A program made the position numbers and the translations under genes. Of a stretch of 64,000 bases of DNA, positions 22,194-32,319 are shown piece after piece (positions within the stretch are counted from its first letter, which is position 1; each line of letters starts with the position of its first letter). The stretch covers positions 1 through 64,000 of the forward strand of contig CALNHX010007457.1 in assembly GCA_940337035.1 (NCBI GenBank), read 5' to 3'. Source of the DNA: Agriotes lineatus. Taxonomy: Eukaryota > Arthropoda > Insecta > Coleoptera > Elateridae. Under the pieces are notes generated by a model, which was given only the letters and a program-made list of their open reading frames with translations, made no database searches and was not told the DNA's origin.

Positions 22194-25100
22194 TTCTTCT
22201 TCTTCTTCTTCTTCTTTTATATAAGCTAATAGCTTGTTTTACTCCAGCACATCTTTCCACCTCTTTCTTGGTCTACCCGGTGATCTTCTACCCTTGGGTG
22301 ATAGGTCTCGAGCTTTCTTCACTATTCTGGTATCGTCCATCCTTGATATATGGCTATTCCATTCTGATCTTCTTTCGACCCACTCCTCGATCTTCTGTAT
22401 TTCGCAGCTTTGTCGGATTTCCTCGCTTCTTATGTGATCTCGTTTAGTTACGCCCATTATATTTCGCAGCGTCTTTAGCTCAGTTGTCTCCAGTATTTGT
22501 TTGGTCTTTACTGTATCTGATCTTGTCTCAGCGGCATAAGTCATGATCGGTCTTATGATTGATTTATATATCCTCACTTTAGATTCTTTTCTTAGATGTT
22601 TATTATGCCATACTGTGTTATTCAAACAGGCTGATATTTTTGTTGCTTTCTGGGCCTGGTGTTCTACCTCCCTTACCAAGACTCCATTACTTGTAACCTC
22701 GATACCTAAATACTGTATTGACATCACCTGCTCTACCATTCTTCCATTTATCTCTAATTTACAGCGTAGCGGTTCTTTGCTGATTGTTAGTGTTTTTGTC
22801 TTTGTGTCCGACACTTGTAGTCCAAAGTTTTCACAGGATTTATTGAACTGAAATAATAAGCGCTGTAATTCATCTTCGTTGTCAGCAATAAGGGTTGCGT
22901 CGTCCGCGTAACATATTAATCGAAGTTCTTGGTTTCCATTTTATATCCGCGAGGGCATCTCTGAAGTGTTGCTTTTATTATTTCGTTCATCACTATATTA
23001 AATAAAAGTGGGCTTAATGAATCCCCTTGTCTAATTCCTTTAGTAACGTGGATTTTGTCTTGTATTAGCCCCTTAGGAGTTTTTATTTGGGTATAGTTGT
23101 CAGTGTATATGTTCCGTATAAGGGATATCAGTCCATTCGGTACGTTATTTTCGTGTAGCGTATCTATTACTTGTTGAAGTTGTAAGTTATCAAATGCTTT
23201 CTTTATGTCGACAAAGCAGAGGAAAGCAGGCTTATTGAATTCTAATGCTTTTTCTGTCACTTGTCTGATTACAAATATTGCATCTACGCATGACCTATTG
23301 TTTCGAAATCCCTGCTGTTCATCGCGCAGTTCTATTATTTCTTCTAATTTTCTAGCTATCAGTTTTGTCGTGATTTTTAAGCATGTATTCAGTAGGTTTA
23401 TGCCTCGGTAGTTGTCGGGTGTTTGTTTTTCACCCTTTTTGAAAATTGGGATTGTGATGCTTAATTTCCACTCGTCTGGTATGGTTGATGTATTAAATAT
23501 GTTTTGTAATAGCGTGGTTAATTCTTGTGACAGTGCTTCGCCTCCATATTTCATCAATTCATTCGTAATTTCGTCCATGCCCGGTGATTTCCTATTCTTT
23601 AAAGCTTTAATTTCTCTGTTTACTTCTTCTTTGTCTACATTTACTATTATCTGCATGGCATCATTTGTCTCTTGTGCTGTAAGTTCTTCTGATGTGTATA
23701 ATGTCCTGAAATGTTTCACCCATGTATCGTCAGATATTTTAGTTGTTTGTACATATTCTTTTACCTCTCTTCTTTGGTTTCTTAACATTCGCCAGATCTG
23801 TTTTTGTTGTCCGTATAAGTCTCTTTCAAATTGCCCTGTGTATCTTTCCCAGAAGTCCTTTTTTATCGTTCTAATTTTCGAATTTACATCATTTCGGACT
23901 TGTTTATATTTTTGGTATTCCTGGTTAGTCTGAGACTGCTTATATTTTAGAAAAGCTTTTCTTTTACTTTCCGCTAGTACTTTTATTTCTTCACAAAACC
24001 ACGGTGTTCGGTGTTTAGTTTGTTTTATTATGTTTACTTTCCTTGTCCCTACCGCTTCTTTTGATGCCTTTATTATGTTCTCCTTTATTTTTGACAATTG
24101 GGAATTTGGAGTTTCATTTATGTGTGTTTTGTTATTCTTAATGTACCCTTCAAGTCTTCGTTGATAGAGATCTCTTATACTTTCATCTTGTAGCTTTTCT
24201 GTATTAATTTTCTCTTGATATATAGGTTGTTTCGATTTGGATCTTTGTATTTGTATTCTTAATTTGCACAAGAGCAACTTGTGATCACTCCCGATATCTG
24301 AGGAATTCAACGTTCTGATGTCAATTACTTGTGTCGGATGTATTTGTCTGTTTGATATAATGTAGTCTATTACTGAGCGTTGCCCTCTCGTGTTCTCCCA
24401 TGTATACTTGTGTTGCATTCTGTGATCGAAGAAGCTGTTATTTATCCGTAGGTTATTATCTATACAAAAGTGTGTTAACTTGTCCCCGTTGTCGTTGCAT
24501 ATGTTTTCATTAAATCTTTGTTTTACACCAGGCACTACGTTATGTCCGATTCGGGCATTCAAGTCTCCTAATATAAAAAGTGGATTATTCTGTGGTAACT
24601 CATCTATAGTTTCCTGAAGTTCATTATAAAATTGTTCTCTATCAACCCTAGGTTTGCAGTCTTCAGGAGCATATACACTTATAATATGCAATTTAGTTTT
24701 CTCTAGATTTAATGTTACTACAAGTATTCTTGATGATATGAATTTGTAATCCTCGATTGCGTCGTTATAGTCTCTTTTAATCAGTATGCCCACTCCTTCT
24801 TTAGCTCTTTTAGATTTCTCGACTCCGCTGTAGATGAGTGTATAGCTTTCATATGGTACAATACCTTTCCCTTTCTTTTTTGTCTCAGATATAGAACATA
24901 TGTCAATTTTAGCTCTTTACAATTTCATGATAATTTCTTGTTCTCTGTGAAACCAAGATCTAATGTTCCACGTTCCTAACCTCATTCCCTTCTTTCTCCA
25001 TTCTCGTTTCTTTCGTTTTCGTGCGCTCTCGTGAAAAACAGAATTGCCCCCCCCCCCCGTATCCGATGGGGCTCCCTCTATTTGAGGTGTGGGTTGCCAC

Positions 25101-25291
25101 CCGGGGAATGTCTTTCTTTGACTGACGTTTCATTGTGTTGCTGGTTCTATGAGCATTCTGAAGATTTTACCCTCTGGCAGTGTGCTATACCAACCAGAGG
25201 AACCTTTCTCCTTTGTCCGGGCTTAGGACCGGCAGTGGCAGTTGCTAGGCTACTCAATCCTCCCAGCAGCTGACCCAGGCGGAGTTCGAAA
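22194..25291 (-). mobile_element. Non-LTR retrotransposon inserted in the right arm
   Basis: The left arm shows the empty site at about 2780. aattaac is duplicated at 22187-22193 and 25292-25298. Transcription is from the minus strand, and the 3' end is a (GAA)n tract (ttcttcttct on the plus strand at 22194). The 5' end near 25050 has a run of about a dozen C. At 3.1 kb it is close to full length for an element with one ORF. Confidence 0.9.
22246..24960 (-). pseudogene. LINE endonuclease-reverse transcriptase, nearly intact
   Basis: The N-terminal APE-type endonuclease begins near 24960 (a frame with RLGTWNVRSWF) and is interrupted by a stop at about 24915. From about 24900 the frame is open for some 660 codons to 22916: SETKKKGKG, LGDLNARIGH, SDIGSDHKLLL, then the reverse transcriptase with RKSPGMDEI, YRGINLLNTCLKI, QQGFRNNRSCVDA, FVDIKKAFD and KGIRQGDSLSPLLFN. 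One frame change at about 22920 falls directly before the catalytic ICYADDATLIAD box, and the rest runs to 22246, ending in RRSPGRPRKRWKDVLE. Only three lesions are apparent, so it is young. A related 3' fragment lies at 61175-61965 and an endonuclease fragment of similar type at 49723-49971. The clade needs a tree. Confidence 0.88.
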
Positions 25292-26340
25292 AATTAACTA
25301 AAGAATATAATTGGTATGCGATAAAATCTAATGGATAGAAGAATTGTTATATACAAGTGAATAATTGAGGAGTCATATTGGGACAGCTTTATTTTGGAGA
25401 TTACATTTGACTTATAACAAATAAAATAGGATTATGACAATCTGTTAATTGTTGAGAGGCGCTTCCAAAAGGGTGTCATCGGAGAGAGAAGGTGTATTCC
25501 AAGAGATGGTAGCTGTAGCAGGTGGAGGTCCAGGTTTACTCTGTTGACTGGTTGCTGTCAAGAATTAAGTAGTAGTTTGCTGATATTAGACGACGATTGG
25601 GACTGGTGGTCTGTCTGTGAGCAGTGCATTGCAGAAAGCTGCTTAATGGGTCGAGTTGCAGATTAAAAATAGGTTGCTGTTTTGAACGTTGTGTGAGGAA
25701 AAGATTCAAGGTGGGTGATTTCTTATCAAATCCTAACTAGAAAATAAATAAAGACATTAAGAAGGTAAAATTAATTAAGAGCCAAGAACTTACTGTGTTA
25801 TTTAATATTATTGTGTAGCATTCAAAAGATTAGGCTTTTGTCATTAGAATTTTAAAACTGTTTTGACATTTGGTTGACATAAGTTGTGACTTTATGATAC
25901 AAATCACATTTGAAATATTTGAAAATATTTTTTTCAGAAACAAGTAACTAGATAAAAGAATCAACCCTTGTAAAGTTTTCAGGAGCTATTTCAAAAAGTA
26001 ACTATTGACATTATTGTACAAAAGAGGGCAATTTGTAATTAAAATACTTAATTAAAATCAGTATTGGAAAGTTCTGCGCATATATAGGCACAGCCGTAGT
26101 GTAGCTAGTATATATTTAATGTCGCAAACAACGTGGGGCTTGAGTATGACTTCTTAGGGGCATAACCATAGTCCATGCCACAAAAAATGTTATATTTTTT
26201 GGTAATACGCTCCCAGCGTGAATTTCAACCAAGTTTAAAGAGTGAGCTTTATAATTTTGACAATCGATATGTCGGTCTATAATTTCTTGGGATAATCCTT
26301 CTCCAGTTTTTTTTATTCAATGAAATCAAGAAACGTTTCT

Positions 26341-26951
26341 TTAATTGAACAAATTCCGTTTTCTATAATTTTGATATATTGTACAATTTAACACCTCTGT
26401 GGCGTAGTATAGTGCCAGGTTTGAAATAAGTAAGTCCTCGTTTCGTATCGTTGGATAGGTAAAACTTTTTCTTAGTCCACTGGATTGGTACTGGTCCGCG
26501 TGACATTTGACGTTGAAATACAATTAACGTCGCACTCCTCTAAAGACTAGTTTAAAAGGTAGAGTAACAAGACACGTGACTTGGAGGTGGAATAACGGGT
26601 CCACATTAAGGCTTAAGTGTTTATGAACATAGTTCACTTTCCAACCCATAGGTAATTAAAAAATACAAACATCTTACAAATTGAGTAATTTGTTTTTGTG
26701 AGCTAAATCTGAACAATGAAAATAACTTGAAAAGCACTTCGTTTTATCTTTTTTCTTTCGTTGCAAAGGTTTATCACTTCATTTTGAATATTATTTGAGA
26801 AGTAAGATATATCTTGTTTGTTTGAGATGAACAAAGTGTAGGCATGCGGAGTACCAGGTACCTTAGACACGACTTCTTGGATGGCTTGCGTCTTCGACAT
26901 GGCAATGCAACGTATCTCTGGGTCATGTTTTTCAATTAACTTATAGTCCAT
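26341..26951 (-). pseudogene. Short open frames of unknown origin (right-arm copy)
   Basis: Two minus-strand frames in series. The first, 26951-26703, is 82 residues and contains KVPGTPHAYTLFISNKQDI and NEVINLCNERKKIKRSAF. The second is 26523-26341, 60 residues. The first starts just outside the 145-bp repeat at 26986-27125. Composition is plausible for protein, but I recognise no domain. Confidence 0.3.
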
Positions 26952-26985
26952 TCATATTAGCAAAATTAGAAAAAAAAATGTATTA

Positions 26986-27125
26986 AAGTTTTGCCGTTTG
27001 GAGGTTATACACACCAATGGAAGAGCTTTCAAAAACAAAAGAGTTCCCAAGTTCCAAGTGGTTGCTTTACCTTCAAAAACCACCTCTAACACGCACTGCG
27101 ATGGTTTTTAGCGTTTTTCTCAGAA
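26986..27125 (+). repeat. About 145-bp repeat, inner right-arm copy
   Basis: It faces the inverted copy at 28745-28889 across the decayed gene and resembles the terminal inverted repeat of a lost DNA transposon. It shares gttttgccgtttggaggtta with position 13 onward of the window. The equivalent in the left arm is deleted. Confidence 0.75.
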
Positions 27126-27286
27126 ACCATTGGTCGTACAGAAAATTTTATACTTAACAAAAATATTCCCTATCAAATTTTCGATAAAGAGGTTTTGCTT
27201 ACCAATTTCATTTTCTTCAATAGATTTCGAGCAACAAACGATCAAAGTGGGGGGTTGCTTTCAGCGTAGTTTAGTGACGTGAGTTT

Positions 27287-28720
27287 TTGGTCACAATACT
27301 TCACCCGACCTTCCATTTTTTGCATCAACCCTCTTATCCTACATGGAAAAGATTTATGACAGCAATTACTCCAACTGTGCCATATGTGAAGTCTAGGGTT
27401 CTCGCACTACCTTTTGTAAATCATCCTCCGACCCACTTAAGTACTATACTGACCGTTTTGACCTACGCAGTAGAGGAGAGCAAAAAAGTGGGCAATCTAA
27501 GTACGTCATGATCGTTGACTACCAATTGTACAGGGACCGGCAGAAAAACCGGACGGTTTTGAAATAGTTGCAAAAATTATAAAATTACAACAACATACAT
27601 TTATGTTACGAAAAATGATAAAAAAAGAATTGCCATTTACTAAAATATATCTTTAATTGCAAAAATTACAAAATTACAACATTATTTACTTTATTTGAAA
27701 ATTATATCTGATAAGTGACGACCACCATTTTTGACACAGTGCTGCAGCCGTGTTCGGAAATTTCTCATCGCCCTCAGTACCATATCGTTTGGTATGGCTC
27801 GTATTTCATTACGAATTGCTAATTTTAACTCTTGAATGGTACGTGGTCTTCTCACGATGAAAAATTTCCGAACACGGCTGCAGCACTGTGTCAGAAATGG
27901 TGGTCGTCACTTATCAGACATAATTTTCAAATAAAGTAAATAATGTTGTAATTTTCTAATTTTTGCAATTAAAGATATATTTTAGTAAATGGCAATTCTT
28001 TTTCTCTCATTTGTCGTAATATAAATGTATGTTGTTGTAATTTTTGCAACTATTTCAAAACCGTCCGGTTTTTCTGCCGGTCCCTGTATATAAAAGCAAA
28101 GGACATCGGAAACACGGAAAATTTACGAATGTCGTTGTCAGATTGGGAGGATTCCATCTGTTAATGTCGTTCTTGGGATCAATCGAATTTATTATGACTG
28201 ACAATGGGCTTGCAGAATTATGGTCAACTGTATTCGCTTCTGCAGCTGTTCCTTATATACTTTCGGGCCATTCATACGCAAGAGCGATTCGAGCGCCTTG
28301 TCTTAATTTTTGAGCTATTTCCATGATAATATTCGATGAAATTGAAGTTTCAGAGAAAGACAAAGACTATATCCAAGCTTTGCTCATTGGCATTAAAAAA
28401 ATAATATTTTAACTTCTGACAGCTTAGTAAATGACGACACTTACAAAAATTGGATTCAAGTTTTCAGGAGCAACAAACGCGAAATTGGAAAAACTGCAAA
28501 ATTATGGTTGCGGTATTTAGAATTAGTGACCATTGTAATCCATTTTATTCAAGCGGAATGCAAGGGGAATTGGGAACTTCATTAGCATTGCGTTAGAGCA
28601 ACGGTTCCAATTTTTCAAGCAACTGGTCATTTTCTGTATGCAAAGTCATGTCAGCTTCATCTCCAGGAAATGGATTGTCTTAATCAGAATATGAGTAACG
28701 AAAAATATCAGTAATTTACA
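27287..28720 (+). pseudogene. Decayed mobile-element gene (right-arm copy), unnamed family
   Basis: Pieces of one protein lie in order on the plus strand. They are PYVKSRVLALPFVNHPP and ILTVLTYAVEESKKVG (27287-27511), a 556-bp MITE insertion, VVVRLGGFHLLMSFLGSI with STVFASAAVPYILSGHSY (28112-28313), then GKTAKLWLRYLELVTIVIHF (about 28480-28545) and FQATGHFLYAKS (about 28610-28650). At least four frame changes and stops separate them. The order matches a protein family I remember as abundant and repetitive in invertebrate genomes but cannot name. The gene is enclosed by the inverted 145-bp repeats, suggesting it was cargo of a DNA transposon. Confidence 0.6.
27531..28086. mobile_element. Foldback MITE derived from a mariner-family transposase 3' end
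   Basis: The left arm provides the empty TA site. Ends are cagggaccggcagaaaaac and its inverse, flanked by TA (27529-27530, 28087-28088). The interior is a near palindrome. On the minus strand about 27855-27690 encodes RTIQELKLAIRNEIRAIP followed by MRNFRTRLQHCVKNGGRHL, the typical end of DDE_3-type mariner-family transposases. The last part is repeated inverted at 27860-27930. Two transposase tails have therefore been joined head to head. Confidence 0.85.
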
Positions 28721-28744
28721 CAGCAGGTATTTTTACAATTCGTC

Positions 28745-28889
28745 GTTCAAAAAAAAGCTAAAAACCACCGCAGTGCGTGTTAGGGGTGGTTTTTGGGAGT
28801 GAAGCAACCACTTGGGAAGTGGGAACTCTTTTGTTTTTTAAAACTCTTCCATTAGTGCGTATAACCTCCAAACGGCAAAACTGTATAAT
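28745..28889 (-). repeat. About 145-bp repeat, outer right-arm copy
   Basis: This is the reverse complement of 1-150 and the inverted partner of 26986-27125. It is the last sequence that can be matched between the two arms inside the window. Confidence 0.8.
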
Positions 28890-29579
28890 TTGTTTTTACT
28901 ATTCGACCATTATAGGTCTAATATCAATGGACTATTAATAGTGTTTTAAAAAATACCGCAAAATTTGCTGTTAATATCACTCAACCATTCTCTTCATGCC
29001 ATATTGTTCTCAGCACAATAAAGAATAGTATTTATTACTTCTATCACTATGTTTTGCCATTTCTGTTTTTCTCACTTTGATTTTTTTTAAATTCAGAATC
29101 TATTAGTTGACTTGATTTCAATCTTTTCCTAGCTCTGTTAAAAGGATATATGAATTCTCAGGTTCAAAAGAATTCTCGTGGTCGGGAATTGTTGGTTTCA
29201 AGTTTTCACAGTTTGGAAAGCCATAAATTGAATCGGCTAGCTTTGGACGGCGGTTGTGAAAGTTTCCAAATAATAAACATACAAAGCAAAATAATGATAC
29301 ATAAGCCAAGTATGGCCCTGGCTGCGCCTAACGTCACGCGTTCCTTTTATCTCATTGGTTACGACGCTTTATCTTCAGCAACAGCGTACTTTAAATTTCG
29401 AATTTGAAAAAATTCGATATGTAACCAAGGTCTACTGTCTCTTGCACCTAAGCTTAAGACTTCCGTGGTTGTTTTTATATTTTGGTGACGTGACATAACA
29501 TATTTTTTTAAATAAAATTGAAAGCTATAACACGGCAAGGGCCAAAGACGCTGATTAGGCCAATAGTGCATGCAAACAT
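28890..29579. other. No gene recognised
   Basis: Mixed AT-rich sequence with short frames on both strands and no motif that I recognise. The frames at 29118-29571 overlap antisense and look random. Confidence 0.5.
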
Positions 29580-29929
29580 TTATGTACGATCAACATTTTA
29601 TTTAAAAAAGCAAACCAAATTATATTATAACAATATCGTTGCCAATAAAAACAGGGAAACTTACAGTTATTTTAGCTGAACTGACCATTGTGGCTATGAT
29701 TTTTATGAAACTGTGTTTATATATAATAACTGGAATGACGTTAGAGCGCGGTAAAACACTTCTTGGTCCGCTAAAATTACGTCAACGGTCGAAATAATTA
29801 TTTATGTATCAACGGTATTAAGAAGATGCCATATTGAGGGTGACAAATGTACAAGCCTGGGTGAGAGCCCTCTAGCCTGAGGGTTTATAAATCGCCTGAG
29901 TTCTATGAAGATCAAGTAATGCCCGTGGT
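29580..29929 (-). repeat. Diverged dispersed repeat next to the hAT element
   Basis: Inverted and diverged copies occur at 19175-19440 (matching 29580-29835) and 10360-10430 (matching about 29845-29915). No coding capacity. The last 8 bp (29922-29929) are the target duplication of the hAT element. Confidence 0.6.
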
Positions 29930-30365
29930 TAGGGTTGCCATACGTCCCGGTTTCCCGGAATTGTCCCGTTTTTTTATGTTTTTTTCCAATGTCCCGAAAA
30001 AAGGTACCGGGACGGCAATTTGTCCCGCTTTCTAAACTCTACTTACCAAATATCAATTTTACTCAATTTTTATCCACAAATTGATCATTTAATTTACAGT
30101 GATAACTTGTAACAAACTTATAGCTGTAAATTACAAATTTACTCACTATTTAAAGTCTTGCAGTGGCAACGCAGCGCCTACCACGGATAGGACTGATGAA
30201 TTAGCATTATCGATTTTTCGGTATCAGGTAAACAGTAAGCTACCGTGCTAGGATTGTGACAGTCTGACAGTTGCCCGTGAGGCTTGAGAGGGTGAGTTGG
30301 TGTGTAGTAGTGTAGTGCCAGTGGCCAGCTTGTATTTGTATACGCTAAGAACTAACAAAAATAAT

Positions 30366-32206
30366 ATGCCTAAACGCCACTGTACTTACAAAGACGAATA
30401 TACAAATGAATGGTCATTTATTAAGAAAGGACGGCAAGCCTATGAAGCGGAATGTAAGGTGTGCAATTGTTTTTTTAGTGTCGGACACGGTGGGCGCTCA
30501 GATGTTAAAGAACATATAAAAACTAGTAAACATCAAAGCCGAATTAGAGCATCAGCAGGCTGTTCAAAAAACATAGAAACTTTTTTTCTAAAGCCTTCTT
30601 CTAAACAAGACATACAAGTTTTGTCGGCCGAACTAACTGTCGCTTATCATACAGCAAAACACCATCACTCTTTCAGTTCAAATGACTGCACAGGGCAACT
30701 TTTTCCGAAAATATTTAGTGATTCAGAAATTGCAAACAAATATTCTTCAGCCCGTACAAAAACAACTGCCTTGGTAAGTGTATTAGGCGAATTTAGCTGC
30801 CAGATGGTTTTAGAAGAACTACAAAATTCTTCATTTTATCGTATCGCTACGGACGCTAGTAACCATAAAAATGAAAAAATGTTCCCATTTGTAGTTCAAT
30901 ATTTTACAAGGTCGGGGATAAAGTCAAAATTATTAAAGTTTTCATCATTGTCCGACGAAACGTCTAAAACCATATCTGAATACTGCATCAACACGTTAGA
31001 AGAACTGAAATTAAGCAAAGATAAATGCATTGCATTTTGCGGAGATAACGCCAATACGAATTTTGGTGAATTAGCTAGAAAAGGGACCAATAATGTGTAT
31101 GCCCATTTGCGCACCGAATTAGATAATGAGAATTTAGAGGGAATAGGTTGCCCGGCACATATATTACACAATACTTTACAAACTGCTGCTGATAGATTGT
31201 CTGTCGATATCGAATTAATTGTTATAAAGGTATTTACGTATTTTTCAATTTATACTGTAAGAAACGAACGGCTTAAAGATTTCTGTGACTTTGTAAATAT
31301 AGAATACCAAACTTTACTAAAGCACAGTAAAACAAGATGGTTGTCCCTTCTTCCAGCTGTAGAACGTATTTTAAAACTATTCGAAGCCCTTAAATCGTTC
31401 TTTTTGTCGGAAGAAAAGACCCCCAAAATTCTTGAAGATTTTTTTAATGAACCCTTAAATGAAGCTTATCTTTGGTTTATTCACAGTCAATCAAGCTCTT
31501 TTTCTAGCCAAATTCTAAAAATTGAAGGAAAACATAAAACTGTGTTTGAGGTTCTCCATATTTTAAAACACACTCTAGAACAAATCAGTGACAAAAAAGA
31601 TGCAAACTTTTTACCGATAAATGTCAGAACAATTCTAAGAAAGTCGGAATCGGACAATAAAATAAAACGTTTTATGACAGAAGTTGAAGACTTTTATACG
31701 ACATGTTGGGAGTATTTAAACAAATGGACTGAGCCCTTGAATAAATTCGAGGTGTTTTCGTGGATGTCTTTAAATACAGTGCCTGATTGGAATAGAGTTT
31801 CAAAATCACATGATTATTTAAAAATTTCTGCAGGTGTCCAAATAGACATCGATGAAACGTGTTTATTTAACCAAATTAGTTCCATAAAAAAAATATTGAA
31901 GTGAAAATTGATGTCGATGCCGAAGGATGGAAAGGAAAAGCGTGTGATGAGAAGTGGGCGACTGTGTTTTCTCATATGGAAAATGAATATAACGAACAAT
32001 TCCTAGATATTTTTAGATTGTGTGAATATGTTCTGTCTATTCCTTCCCATAATGCCAACGTTGAGCGAATATTTTCGCTAATGGCTATCCAATGGACAGA
32101 TGAAAGAAATCGTCTACAATCATCAACGATGGAGGCTATTCTTCAAACAATTGTAAATTTTGAGATGAATTGTAATGAATTTTATAAGTACCTACGTGCT
32201 GGTTAA
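30366..32206 (+). pseudogene. hAT-family transposase, one frameshift from intact
   Basis: Translation probably starts at the ATG at 30366 (MPKRHCTYKDEYTNEW), although the frame is open from 30297. An N-terminal BED-like zinc finger shows C-x2-C (ECKVCNCFF) followed by VKEHIKTSKH. The catalytic core includes RIATDASNHKNEKMFPFVV, FCGDNANTNFGELAR and CPAHILHNTLQTAADRL. The frame stops at 31904 and continues in another frame from about 31901 through DEKWATVF, VLSIPSHNANVERIFSLM and the C-terminal dimerisation region, ending at 32206. The shift lies at or near the run of A at about 31888-31895. Total length is about 610 residues. No other lesion was seen. Confidence 0.88.
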
Positions 32207-32319
32207 CACAGAGTTACACAAATTGGCAAAATCTTCTGAAAAGTACAAGTAGCATAATAATAATACCAAAGAATAAAAATATTACCAACTTGTGTATTTT
32301 GACAGTTCTCAAATTATTG

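Larger units (their letters stand above)
19578..28889 (-). repeat. Right arm of the giant imperfect inverted repeat
   Basis: This is the reverse complement of 1-7663. It has been lengthened by a LINE (22194-25291) and a foldback MITE (27531-28086), both absent from the left arm, so the left arm shows the empty target sites directly. It keeps about 290 bp near 26890-27175 that the left arm has lost. The inner end (about 19578) falls inside a small MITE of which the left arm keeps both ends. Beyond 28889 no comparison is possible because the left arm runs off the window. Confidence 0.93.

Noticed and set aside
23205..23933. Plus-strand frames inside the right-arm LINE
   Set aside because: Antisense to the reverse transcriptase and hydrophobic only because of codon complementarity.
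1..28889. Maverick/Polinton giant transposon
   Set aside because: No DNA polymerase B, retroviral-type integrase, ATPase, protease or capsid motif was seen in the arms or spacer.
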